Assembly (NCBI RefSeq): GCF_043789415.1
Contig: NZ_JBDLLW010000001.1
Coordinates: 62,001-126,000 of the forward strand
Reading direction: 5' to 3'
DNA: 64,000 nucleotides
Source: Renibacterium sp043789415
GTDB lineage: Bacteria > Actinomycetota > Actinomycetes > Actinomycetales > Micrococcaceae
Shown one piece after another: positions 24,821 through 32,847 of this stretch (the first letter of the stretch is position 1; each line of letters begins with the position of its first letter). The notes under the pieces were generated by a model. That model saw only the letters and a list, made by a program, of their open reading frames with translations, was not told where the DNA came from and did no database searches. Both the position numbers and the translations under genes were made by a program.

Positions 24821-25630
24821 TCACTTGAGCGTAAACGAGTCTATCTTGATTGGCGTCTTCGGGGCTCCGTCGCTTGAACCATCGGCGGTTCCAGCCTTCG
24901 CAAGATCACTCACCACGTCCAGCCCGCTGGTGATCTTGCCGAGTACGGTGTAGCCACCGGCTGAGTCCGCCGGAATGGTGGTGTCCTTGTAAACGATGAA
25001 GAACTGGGTGCCCATGCTCTTGCCGTTGTCGGTCTGTCGCGCCATGGCAATGGTTCCAGCCGGGTAGACATTGTTTTTCGGAGCGTTCTCCACCGGTCCC
25101 CAGGTGAAATTCGGGGTGTTTCCGGCACTCGTGCCATCGACCGAGCCGCACTGCAACACAGCGAAGCTGCCGGTGGTCAAGCGGTGGCAGGTTTTGCCGT
25201 CATAGAACTTGCTATCGGTCAGGGCTTTGAAAGCGGCGGCGCCCTGAGGTGCCTTGGTGCCGTCAATGCTGACTCCCAGCGGCTTGCCATTGAGGCTCAT
25301 ATTCCCGGTGAAGGTCTTTCCGGCAGCCACCGAAGGATTCGGCACTGGCGGCAGTGAGACCGTCGGCGTCGGAGTGGCACTCGGGCTGTTCGTGCTGGCG
25401 GGGTCGGTGAGTCCGGCCTTGGCCTGGGCCACCTCATCAGCCGTCGGATTGGAGTTGAAGACCGTCAGTTGCAATAGCACTGCCAGCCCGAGGACGAGGA
25501 CGACGGCGACCGCGCTGACGATGTTATCGCGCAGTCGGCGCTTGCGTTGCGCCTCGCGGAGCTCGCTCTTGGCCGCCATCTGCGCGATGCGCTTCTTGTT
25601 CTCTCGCGCCTGGTTCTTGCTCGCCGCCAA
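24821..25630 (-). CDS. Membrane-anchored cyclophilin-type peptidyl-prolyl isomerase
   Basis: This isomerase catalyses cis-trans isomerisation of prolyl bonds. The 269-residue protein has a basic N-terminus (ARENKKRIAQMAAKSE...), one membrane helix (VSAVAVVLVLGLAVLLQLTV) and an extracytoplasmic linker rich in Thr/Pro/Ser. The cyclophilin domain follows from about residue 100: FKALTDSKFYDGKTCHRLT, GTIAMARQ, STGTQFFI-like SMGTQFFIVYKDT and YTVLGKITSGLDVV. The cyclophilin fold therefore sits outside the cell membrane. The TTG start is preceded by GAGGAG. Known relatives are annotated as PpiB-type enzymes. Confidence 0.9.
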   Translation of the reverse strand: MAASKNQARENKKRIAQMAAKSELREAQRKRRLRDNIVSAVAVVLVLGLAVLLQLTVFNSNPTADEVAQAKAGLTDPASTNSPSATPTPTVSLPPVPNPSVAAGKTFTGNMSLNGKPLGVSIDGTKAPQGAAAFKALTDSKFYDGKTCHRLTTGSFAVLQCGSVDGTSAGNTPNFTWGPVENAPKNNVYPAGTIAMARQTDNGKSMGTQFFIVYKDTTIPADSAGGYTVLGKITSGLDVVSDLAKAGTADGSSDGAPKTPIKIDSFTLK

Positions 25631-25825
25631 TGCAGCTCCTCGTCGTCGTCCTTCGGTGATGGAAGGCAGTCCAGCCGATCAGCCCGGCAAAACTGGCTAA
25701 ACTGGTTGCCTCAGACAGTTTACCCAAGAGTCCGGGTGCTGTCCTGTGAGAACCTTAGTAGATGCCGGTGCATGCTTGCAGCACCGGCATACCCATGATG
25801 AAGACTTTCGAAGGAGCAGAGTTAG

Positions 25826-27175
25826 ATGGCAAGAAGTGCCTCACTGTCCGGTTTCCCTGAATTACTGCCTCAGGAGCGGATGATTGAGCAGCATGTCATC
25901 GACTCGTTGCGATCCTGTTTCGAGTTGCACGGCTTCGCCTCGATCGAGACGCGTGCGGTGGAAACCGTCGAGCAGCTGCTCCGGAAGGGCGAGATCGACA
26001 AAGAGGTCTACGCGGTCAGCAGATTGCAGGCCGAAGAGGGCGCGAGCGATCCTTCGCTCGCCTTGCACTTCGATCTGACGGTGCCCTTCTCACGTTATGT
26101 GGTGGAAAACGCCGGTTACCTGGCTTTCCCCTTCAAGCGCTATCAGATTCAGAAGGCCTGGCGAGGCGAGCGCCCCCAGGAAGGCCGTGCCAGGGAATTC
26201 ACCCAGGCTGATTTCGATGTGGTGGGGGACGGCACTTTGCCTTTTCTGCACGACGTCGAGATCGTTTTGCTCGCGGTTGACGCGCTTTCCTCGCTGCCGA
26301 TTCCGGAGTTCAGAATTCGGGTCAACAACCGGAAACTCGCCGAGGGCTTCTACCGCGGTTTAGGCCTCGAGGACACCGCCGGGGTGCTGCGCAATATCGA
26401 CAAACTGGAGAAGATCGGCGCCACCGCAGTGGCCAAGCTGCTCAGCGAAGAACTCGGGGCGACCGACACCCAGGCCCAGGCGGCCTTGGCCCTGGCCCAG
26501 ATCCGCAGCTCCGATCTGGGCTTCGTGGCCCAGGTCCGTCAACTGTGCGAAACACACGGTGTGCAGAATGAGCTGCTCACCGAGGGGCTGGAGGAGCTTT
26601 CCACGGTGTTGAGCGCGGCGATGAACCGGGCACCCGGCGTCGTGATCGCTGATCTCTCTATTGCCCGCGGCCTGGATTATTACACCGGGACCGTAATGGA
26701 AACCGAGCTGGTCGGCCACGAGGCGCTGGGTTCGATCTGCTCCGGGGGCCGTTACGATGCGCTGGCCCGCAAGGGCAATCGCACCTTCCCCGGGGTGGGG
26801 CTCTCCATCGGGGTGAGCCGTCTGGTGGCCAGGATCCTCAGCCAGCAGCTGGCTACCGCCTCTCGGCAGGTCCCGACGGCGGTGTACGTGGCCTTGACCT
26901 CGGACCAAGACTGGTCTGCCGCCCAGGATATCGCGGCGAGTCTGCGGGCCCGGGGCGTTCCCACCGAGGTCGCCGTCTCGGCCGAGAAATTCGGCAAGCA
27001 GATTAAATTCGCTGATCGTCGGGGGATCCCCTTCGTCTGGTTCCTTCAAGAGGACGGCAGCAGCGAGGTCAAGGACCTTCGCTCCGGCGAGCAATTGCCG
27101 GCGGACCCCGAGAACTGGCTGCCACCGCTTGAAGACCGCCGCGTAGAGGTGCAACGAAATCTCCTCACCGAGTGA
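25826..27175 (+). CDS. hisS: Histidyl-tRNA synthetase
   Basis: This class II synthetase charges tRNA-His. The 449-residue protein shows motif 1 (LLPQERMIEQHVIDSLRSCF), the motif 2 region (QIQKAWRGERPQEGRAREFTQ with ADFDVVG), the HisA-type motif ARGLDYYTGTV, motif 3 around GGRYDALA...GVGLSIGVSRL, and a C-terminal anticodon-binding domain. AAGGAG lies 8 bp before the ATG. It is divergent from the cyclophilin gene, and aspS follows after 154 bp. Confidence 0.96.
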   Translation: MARSASLSGFPELLPQERMIEQHVIDSLRSCFELHGFASIETRAVETVEQLLRKGEIDKEVYAVSRLQAEEGASDPSLALHFDLTVPFSRYVVENAGYLAFPFKRYQIQKAWRGERPQEGRAREFTQADFDVVGDGTLPFLHDVEIVLLAVDALSSLPIPEFRIRVNNRKLAEGFYRGLGLEDTAGVLRNIDKLEKIGATAVAKLLSEELGATDTQAQAALALAQIRSSDLGFVAQVRQLCETHGVQNELLTEGLEELSTVLSAAMNRAPGVVIADLSIARGLDYYTGTVMETELVGHEALGSICSGGRYDALARKGNRTFPGVGLSIGVSRLVARILSQQLATASRQVPTAVYVALTSDQDWSAAQDIAASLRARGVPTEVAVSAEKFGKQIKFADRRGIPFVWFLQEDGSSEVKDLRSGEQLPADPENWLPPLEDRRVEVQRNLLTE

Positions 27176-27208
27176 GTTCAGCGGGCTTCTGTCACGGAGT
27201 GCATCTTC

Positions 27209-27240
27209 TTGTCAGCGAAGAGGGCCAGGAACTGTAAACT
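27209..27240 (+). promoter_or_regulatory. Candidate aspS promoter
   Basis: TTGTCA at 27209-27214 and TGTAAA at 27233-27238 are separated by 18 bp. It would give a leader of about 85 bases that contains two small tandem duplications (TACCGGTT twice, TCTCTACTTT twice) before the aspS start. Confidence 0.4.
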
Positions 27241-27329
27241 TTTCTCAAGCTATACCGGTTGTACCGGTTTAGGCTTGTTTTCTCTACTTTTCTCTACTTT
27301 CTTCATTCACATCATTGAAAGGGACCGCT

Positions 27330-29123
27330 GTGCTGCGCACTCATGAACTCGGGAGCCTGAACACCGAGTTGATCGGCCAAACCGTAACCCTGACCGGCTG
27401 GGTTGCTCGCCGTCGTGATCATGGCGGAGTGGCTTTCGTCGACCTCCGCGATGCTTCCGGCGTGGCGCAGGTAGTGGCGCGCAATGAGGACGACTTCCAC
27501 TCCCTGCGCAATGAGTTCGTGCTTCAGGTGACCGGCACCGTGCAGCGGCGTCCGGAGGGAAATGAGAACCCGGCGCTGGCCTCGGGCGAGATCGAAGTGA
27601 TCGCTGACACCGTGACGGTGCTCAACGAATCAGCTGCGCTGCCCTTCCAGCTCGACGAGCACGGCGGCGATGGCTCGGTGGGTGAAGAAGCCCGGCTGAA
27701 GCACCGTTATCTCGATTTGCGCCGCGCGCCGATGGCGAAGAACCTCAAACTGCGCTCTGAAGCCAACCGGGTGGCGCGGGAGCTGTTGCACGATGAAGGA
27801 TTCGTGGAGATCGAGACCCCGACGATGACCCTGTCCACTCCGGGCGGGGCCCGTGATTTCGTAGTTCCGGCGCGGCTAGCTCCCGGCAACTGGTACGGAC
27901 TGGCTCAGTCTCCCCAGCTCTTCAAACAGCTCCTTCAGGTGGGGGGCTTCGAGAAGTATTACCAGATTGCCCGCTGTTACCGGGATGAGGACTTCCGTGC
28001 GGATCGCCAGCCGGAATTCACTCAGCTCGATATCGAAGCCAGCTTCGTGGATCAGGAAGACGTGCTCGCCCTCGGCGAGCGGATCGTGAAAGCTCTCTGG
28101 CGGCTGATCGACGTCGAGGTGCCGACGCCGATCCAGCGGATGCCCTACTGGGAGGCGATGGCGCGCTTCGGCTCGGATAAGCCCGATCTGCGCTTCGGTC
28201 TGGAGCTCACCGAGCTCACCGACTACTTCAAGGACACCACTTTCCGGGTCTTCCAGGCTCCCTATGTGGGTGCCGTGGTGATGCCCGGTGGCGCTTCACA
28301 GCCGCGGCGCACCCTGGACGCCTGGCAGGAATGGGCCAAGCAGCGTGGCGCCAAAGGCCTGGCCTATGTGCTGATCCAGGAGGACGGCGAACTGACCGGC
28401 CCGGTGGCGAAGAACCTCTCGGACAGCGAAAAAGCAGGCCTCGCCGAAGCGGTCGGCGCGAAACCCGGTGACTGCGTGTTCTTCGGAGCCGGTGAACGTG
28501 ATGACGCCTGGTCGATCCTGGGTGCCACCCGGGTGGAAATCGGTCACCGCACCGGCCTGATCAACCCCGATGACTTCGCTTTTGTCTGGATCGTCGACTT
28601 CCCGATGTTCGAATCGGCAGCGGCAGCGACTGCTTCCGGTGATGTTGCGGTGGGCGGCGGCGAGTGGACCGCACTGCACCACGCCTTCACCTCGCCCAAG
28701 CCGGAGTACCTGGAGTCCTTCGATCAGGATCCTGCCGCGGCCCTGGCCTACGCCTACGACATTGTCTGCAACGGCAACGAAATCGGCGGCGGCTCGATCC
28801 GTATCCACCGGCGGGATATTCAGGAGCGGGTTTTCGCCCTGATGGGTCTGGACGAAACCGCTCAGCAGGAGACCTTCGGATTCTTGCTTGAAGGCTTCAA
28901 ATACGGCGCGCCGCCACACGGTGGAATCGCTTTCGGCTGGGACCGGGCAGTCGCCCTGCTGGCCGGCGTCGAGTCGATCCGCGACGTCATCGCCTTCCCG
29001 AAGTCCGGCGGCGGCTTCGATCCGCTGACCGGGGCTCCCGCGGCGATCACCGCGCAGCAGCGCAAGGAAGCTGGCATCGACGCGGTCAAGCAGCCTAAGC
29101 CAGCTGCCGAGCCCGAAGCCTGA
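27330..29123 (+). CDS. aspS: Aspartyl-tRNA synthetase
   Basis: This bacterial-type class II AspRS attaches aspartate to tRNA-Asp. It has an N-terminal OB anticodon-binding fold (TLTGWVARRRDHGGVAFVDLRD), the motif 2 region (YYQIARCYRDEDFRADRQPEFTQ split over 27955-28022), the bacterial GAD insertion domain, and motif 3 GGIAFGWDR. I place the start at GTG 27330 (597 residues, MLRTHELG) because GAAAGGGA at 27317-27324 is a ribosome-binding site for it; an in-frame TTG at 27315 lies upstream of that site. Followed by stem-loops at 29151-29223. Confidence 0.96.
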   Translation: MLRTHELGSLNTELIGQTVTLTGWVARRRDHGGVAFVDLRDASGVAQVVARNEDDFHSLRNEFVLQVTGTVQRRPEGNENPALASGEIEVIADTVTVLNESAALPFQLDEHGGDGSVGEEARLKHRYLDLRRAPMAKNLKLRSEANRVARELLHDEGFVEIETPTMTLSTPGGARDFVVPARLAPGNWYGLAQSPQLFKQLLQVGGFEKYYQIARCYRDEDFRADRQPEFTQLDIEASFVDQEDVLALGERIVKALWRLIDVEVPTPIQRMPYWEAMARFGSDKPDLRFGLELTELTDYFKDTTFRVFQAPYVGAVVMPGGASQPRRTLDAWQEWAKQRGAKGLAYVLIQEDGELTGPVAKNLSDSEKAGLAEAVGAKPGDCVFFGAGERDDAWSILGATRVEIGHRTGLINPDDFAFVWIVDFPMFESAAAATASGDVAVGGGEWTALHHAFTSPKPEYLESFDQDPAAALAYAYDIVCNGNEIGGGSIRIHRRDIQERVFALMGLDETAQQETFGFLLEGFKYGAPPHGGIAFGWDRAVALLAGVESIRDVIAFPKSGGGFDPLTGAPAAITAQQRKEAGIDAVKQPKPAAEPEA

Positions 29124-29150
29124 GCGACGTCGGACGGCGCTTCAGCCACG

Positions 29151-29187
29151 CTATGGCCCACTGAAATCGACTTTCGGTGGGCCATAG
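29151..29187. terminator. Stem-loop after aspS, between convergent genes
   Basis: Inverted repeat with 16-base arms (29151-29166 and 29172-29187, one T/G wobble, 5-base loop), 27 bp after the aspS stop. A second, related hairpin follows at 29195-29223 with the same GGCCCA/TGGGCC outer arms. Likely terminates aspS and possibly the convergent GNAT gene. Confidence 0.7.
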
Positions 29188-29194
29188 TTATTCG

Positions 29195-29223
29195 GGCCCA
29201 GTAAAACCGGTTTTCAATGGGCC
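29195..29223. repeat. Second GGCCCA/TGGGCC stem-loop downstream of aspS
   Basis: Outer arms GGCCCA (29195-29200) and TGGGCC (29218-29223) enclose a perfect AAAACCGGTTTT palindrome (29203-29214). The outer arms are the same as in the preceding hairpin, and a further TGGGCC copy occurs near 29254-29259, so the region looks like a degenerate repeated element. Confidence 0.55.
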
Positions 29224-29319
29224 AGGGTATCTGGGCATGCTCGGGTAGTTCAGTGGGCCGGCTTTCGGTAGGCCTGAGCACTAGGAACGAATGAGAGTCC
29301 GACGAGCGTCGGTGCAAGC

Positions 29320-29739
29320 TCAGTAGTGCCGAAGAAAAACAGTTGACGGTTCCGGCAGGGTCTTCTCCGGGTCGTTGAAGCCCAGCGATTCGTAAAAGGC
29401 GCGCTGTGCGGGTTCGGTCCCGGTGATCAGAGCGCGCACCATGAGCGGAAAAGGCTCGAAGATTGCCTCTACCAGGGCCTTGCCCAGCCCTTGGCGCTGG
29501 AACTCGGGATGCACCGCGAGGGACTGCAGAAAACAGATTGAGACCCGGTCCGAAACCACTCTGGCGAGTCCTACCAGCTGGCCTTGATGCCGTGCCTGGG
29601 CAATCGCGGTGGAGTTGCGCAGTGCCTCCATGAGCTTCCCTGGCGCGTGATCGAAAGCGTGCCAACCCACAGCATGATAGAGCGACAACAGTTCCTCGAG
29701 CCCGATCTTCTCGGCGGCAACGATTTCAACGCTCGGCAT
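29320..29739 (-). CDS. GNAT family N-acetyltransferase (small)
   Basis: The 139-residue protein is a single GNAT domain. It has LARVVSDRVSICFLQSLAVH leading into the acetyl-CoA loop EFQRQGLGKALVEAI (Q/RxxGxG) and a C-terminal AQRAFYESLGFND motif. The substrate is unknown; free amino compounds or small ligands are typical for this compact form. It is transcribed on the minus strand just after the acVLRF1 gene (gap of 15 bp), so the two are probably one operon convergent with aspS. Confidence 0.85.
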   Translation of the reverse strand: MPSVEIVAAEKIGLEELLSLYHAVGWHAFDHAPGKLMEALRNSTAIAQARHQGQLVGLARVVSDRVSICFLQSLAVHPEFQRQGLGKALVEAIFEPFPLMVRALITGTEPAQRAFYESLGFNDPEKTLPEPSTVFLRHY

Positions 29740-29754
29740 GGTTTCAGCTTAAAC

Positions 29755-30417
29755 TCAGGGCGCGCAGACGGCGGAATCACTGACCCGGATGCGCACGCTA
29801 CAGGCCTTGCGCGCTGCCTCGGCCAGCACTTTCGCCTTGGGATCCGGAACATCCAGGAAGGCGAGCTGCGGCAGGGCGGCGACGGCGGATAGCACCGGCT
29901 CTGCAAGGAGCGCCGTGGCCATCGCTTTATCGCCGCCCAGCAGCAGATACTCACAATCAGCGCTGGGCAGTTTGGCGGCATGCGCGGCGACCGCCTCGAT
30001 CATGGCGTCGGCTTGATTCGCACGACGGCGGGCAAAGCGCTGCTGCGACCAACCGCCCGCGGCGGTTCGGGACTGCACATAACGAGTACCGATCTTGGAA
30101 TTGAGCACTTCTCCCTCACGGCAGACCGCCAGAGCATAGCCGCCGCGTCGAATCAGCAGCAGGAACAGGGTGCGAGACTGAGCGCTCAGGCTGGCCAAGC
30201 GGGTCACCTCGTCACTGCCTCGGCCGGGACGTCCGTCCACCGGCCACGGGGCTGTCAATTCAGCGACCGCGCCGTCCTGGGCCGTGATCCGCAGCGCCTG
30301 CTGACCGGCGTCGAAAGCCAGCTCGCCATGGGAGGCCTCAAAGCGCTGAACCCAGCCGCTCAGCCGCTGCGCCGTCACCCAGGCGGTGCGGGCTGCGGGA
30401 GCTTGGCTGCGGGTCAT
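29755..30417 (-). CDS. acVLRF1-type (Vms1-like release factor) peptidyl-tRNA hydrolase
   Basis: The actinobacterial branch of the VLRF1/eRF1-like superfamily is thought to release stalled nascent chains from tRNA, as eukaryotic Vms1/ANKZF1 does. The 220-residue protein has the hallmark central segment GTRYVQSRTAAGGWSQQRFA at residues 110-129, including the Gly-Gly...Gln loop that plays the part of the eRF1 GGQ motif, followed by the basic RRRANQ. The remainder fits the release-factor fold (LLLIRRGGYALAVC, YLLLGGDKAMA). A GNAT gene follows. Assignment is from motif memory, not from a search. Confidence 0.72.
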   Translation of the reverse strand: MTRSQAPAARTAWVTAQRLSGWVQRFEASHGELAFDAGQQALRITAQDGAVAELTAPWPVDGRPGRGSDEVTRLASLSAQSRTLFLLLIRRGGYALAVCREGEVLNSKIGTRYVQSRTAAGGWSQQRFARRRANQADAMIEAVAAHAAKLPSADCEYLLLGGDKAMATALLAEPVLSAVAALPQLAFLDVPDPKAKVLAEAARKACSVRIRVSDSAVCAP

Positions 30418-30475
30418 CCTCCTACGTTAGCGTCCCCGAGCGAGAATCGTTTGTCAGCTTGTCGGAGCCTCACGG

Positions 30476-30481
30476 TAGCGT
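30476..30481 (+). promoter_or_regulatory. Putative -10 of a leaderless rarA promoter
   Basis: TAGCGT lies six bases before the GTG start of rarA, and TTGTCA occurs at 30451-30456 (spacer 19, slightly long). The message would begin at the start codon. Confidence 0.4.
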
Positions 30482-30487
30482 AGGGGT

Positions 30488-31861
30488 GTGAGTGATCTGT
30501 TCGACTTCAGCGATGACGAGGTGGCGCAGCCGCGCGCTGGGCGCGCCAGGGCTCCACTGGCTGTCAGGATGCGTCCGCGCAGCCTCGATGAGGTCGTGGG
30601 CCAGCAGCATCTACTGGGGGAGGGCTCGCCCTTACGCCGGCTCGCGAACGCGGCGAGCGAATCAGCGGCGGGGCCCAGTTCCGTCATTCTCTGGGGGCCG
30701 CCCGGAACCGGCAAGACGACGCTCGCGCACGTGATCGCTCGCGGTCCCGGACGATCATTCGTCGAACTCTCAGCCATTACTGCCGGGGTCAAGGATGTTC
30801 GCCGGGTGATGGATGAAGCGCTCACCGCGCGAGATCTGCACGGCAGAACCACGGTGCTGTTCCTCGATGAGATCCACCGCTTTACCAAGGCCCAGCAGGA
30901 TGCGCTGCTGCCCGGGGTGGAAAACCGCTGGGTGGTGCTGGTTGCTGCGACCACTGAAAACCCCTCCTTTTCAGTGGTTTCGCCGCTGCTTTCTCGCTCC
31001 TTACTGCTGACCCTGCAGCCCCTGGGAGACGAAGACATCAAATCCCTGATCGAACGAGCGATGCTCGACCCCCGAGGTCTCGACGCTTCATTGGAGATCT
31101 CGGAAGAGGCCTTGGACCACTTGGTGAGGCTCGCTTCAGGAGATGCCCGCAGAGCGCTGACCACCCTGGAGGCCGCCGCCGGAGTGGCACTCGAGCGTTT
31201 GGAGCATTCCGCCGAGCCTGCTCTGCCCAGACTCGAACTGGTGGACGCCGAACGAGCCATCGATGCGGCCGCGGTGCGTTATGACCGAGCCGGGGATCAG
31301 CACTATGACGTGATCAGTGCTTTCATCAAGTCGATCAGAGGTTCCGACGTCGATGCCGCCTTGCACTACCTAGCCAGGATGATCGAAGCCGGTGAGGATC
31401 CTCGGTTCATCGCCAGGCGGCTGATCATCTCGGCGAGTGAGGACATTGGGATGGCGGACCCCACGGCGCTGCAAACCGCTGTGGCCGCGGCACAGGCGGT
31501 TCAATTGATCGGCATGCCCGAGGGCCGGATTCCGCTGGCCGAAGCCGTGGTGCATCTGGCCACGGCGCCCAAGTCCAATGCGGCATATTTAGGTCTCGAT
31601 GCCGCCATCGCCGATATCCGGGCCGGTCAAGGCACCACCATTCCGCTTCATCTGCGCGATGCCCACTATCCTGGCTCCAAGCAATTGGGGCACGGTAAGG
31701 GCTACATCTATGCCCACGATGAGCCGCATTCCGTAGCTCAGCAGCAGTACGCGCCAGATGACCTGACCGCCAAGAATTATTACCTGCCCACCTCCAACGG
31801 CCTGGAGCGGGAACTGGCAGCCAGAGTGGAAAAGCTACGCGGGATTATTCGCGGCGACTAA
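30488..31861 (+). CDS. rarA: Replication-associated recombination AAA+ protein RarA (MgsA)
   Basis: RarA acts at stalled replication forks and is related to clamp-loader ATPases. The 457-residue protein has an N-terminal segment ending in RMRPRSLDEVVGQQHLL, Walker A GPPGTGKT at 70-77, Walker B FLDEIHRFTKAQQDALLPG, sensor 1 (AATTENPSF), the SGDARRAL sensor 2 element and the C-terminal tetramerisation domain (HYDVISAFIKSIRGSDVDAA, then DAHYPGSKQLGHGKGY). Start is the GTG at 30488. Its last 27 bp overlap the convergent hypothetical gene. Confidence 0.95.
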   Translation: MSDLFDFSDDEVAQPRAGRARAPLAVRMRPRSLDEVVGQQHLLGEGSPLRRLANAASESAAGPSSVILWGPPGTGKTTLAHVIARGPGRSFVELSAITAGVKDVRRVMDEALTARDLHGRTTVLFLDEIHRFTKAQQDALLPGVENRWVVLVAATTENPSFSVVSPLLSRSLLLTLQPLGDEDIKSLIERAMLDPRGLDASLEISEEALDHLVRLASGDARRALTTLEAAAGVALERLEHSAEPALPRLELVDAERAIDAAAVRYDRAGDQHYDVISAFIKSIRGSDVDAALHYLARMIEAGEDPRFIARRLIISASEDIGMADPTALQTAVAAAQAVQLIGMPEGRIPLAEAVVHLATAPKSNAAYLGLDAAIADIRAGQGTTIPLHLRDAHYPGSKQLGHGKGYIYAHDEPHSVAQQQYAPDDLTAKNYYLPTSNGLERELAARVEKLRGIIRGD

Positions 31862-32479
31862 GGGCTTCCGCACGGCGATTTCCTCGTAGCAGATATAACC
31901 CGCGGCTGGGGCGAGGAAGCGATGCGTCTGATGACGAACGGGCTGATAGGAATGCCCGAAGGGATCGCAGACGATCACCTGATCCAGTGAATCCTGCTCA
32001 GCAAGGTAATGATCGACCATGGCGAGGCTGAACGGATGACTGGTGGTCTGGGCCAGATGCAGGGTCCATTCCGAGCCGATGCCAGAGGGCTGCTGCTCGA
32101 GTTGCAGAGTTTCGAACATGCTGTTGATCAAAGAAGCCGAGCTCACCGGCATCAAGCGGTGCAAGGGGTAACTCTGCGGGCGAAGCCGCTGGGTACGAAG
32201 CCAGGCCTGGCGTAAATTGTGGAATTCAACGCGGCCACGAGGAGCGGTGAGTCGCAGTCTCCGCTGCTCGTCCATCCACAGACCATAGGAATAACCGTTT
32301 CGGTCAATAATGCAGATCGCTTCTGCGGGATATTCAAAGCTTTCCAGCAAGCGCTGTTGTGAGGCGTGATAACTGAATTCACCTCCGTCATTCAAGGCGA
32401 TAAATTCGCCCTCCGAATCGAGGTCGCTACTGGTTTCGCGACGAGTGTTTTCGATGAGTTGAGATGTTCGACTGCACAT
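31835..32479 (-). CDS. Hypothetical protein convergent with rarA
   Basis: I do not recognise this 214-residue soluble protein. It has no membrane helix or signal peptide. Visible features: an acidic N-terminal third, a segment with a YSYGLWMDEQRRLRLTAPRG beta-hairpin look, and a C-terminal part with VIVCDPFGHSYQPVRHQTHR. The reading frame has ordinary codon bias for this genome. It ends inside rarA (27 bp tail-to-tail overlap), so it may be regulated by convergent transcription. Function unknown; start at 32479 is the first ATG. Confidence 0.65.
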   Translation of the reverse strand: MCSRTSQLIENTRRETSSDLDSEGEFIALNDGGEFSYHASQQRLLESFEYPAEAICIIDRNGYSYGLWMDEQRRLRLTAPRGRVEFHNLRQAWLRTQRLRPQSYPLHRLMPVSSASLINSMFETLQLEQQPSGIGSEWTLHLAQTTSHPFSLAMVDHYLAEQDSLDQVIVCDPFGHSYQPVRHQTHRFLAPAAGYICYEEIAVRKPLVAANNPA

Positions 32480-32847
32480 TCTTTAACTCTGGCACCGTGG
32501 GCGGGAACCGGTATGAAGCTTTATGAATCCACTACGCATCGAGGAGGTTTTTTTACGAGTTGTTTATTCGTCTGCTCCAGCTGGAGTTTCAGTTTGATCG
32601 GGGCAGCAGGCTCATGCCGTGCGCGAATGAACGGGCTGCCTCCCCATCAGCGGCAAAAATGCTAGAATGGTCGCTGCACTGTCTACAGATGCAAAACTGG
32701 CAAGCCCCGGCTCCAGCCTCGCAAGCAATTCTCAAAAATTTTTGGTGATGCGAGTATGCCCGGCGGTTGCAGCGATGGGCCGTAGCAGCCCTAGCTCTCC
32801 ACAGTGGAGGCCAGAAATTTCACTGCTGCTGAAATTGGAAGGACACC
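32480..32847. other. rpsD upstream region: promoter and structured leader
   Basis: Holds an extended -10 promoter (TG at 32660-32661, TAGAAT at 32663-32668, no good -35) that would give an rpsD leader of about 175 bases. The leader has a hairpin with 7-base arms (AATTTCA 32816-32822, TGAAATT 32830-32836) ending directly at the GGAAGGA ribosome-binding site. A 12-bp palindrome CTCCAGCTGGAG lies at 32575-32586. No convincing gene was found in this region. Confidence 0.55.

Noticed and set aside
27176..27329. T-box riboswitch before aspS
   Set aside because: No T-box sequence, specifier loop or terminator/antiterminator pair is visible in the short leader.
32560..32748. 62-codon frame with TTG start after GAGGAGG, upstream of rpsD
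   Set aside because: Spacing to the Shine-Dalgarno-like sequence is 12 bases, the frame crosses the rpsD promoter, and the product resembles nothing.
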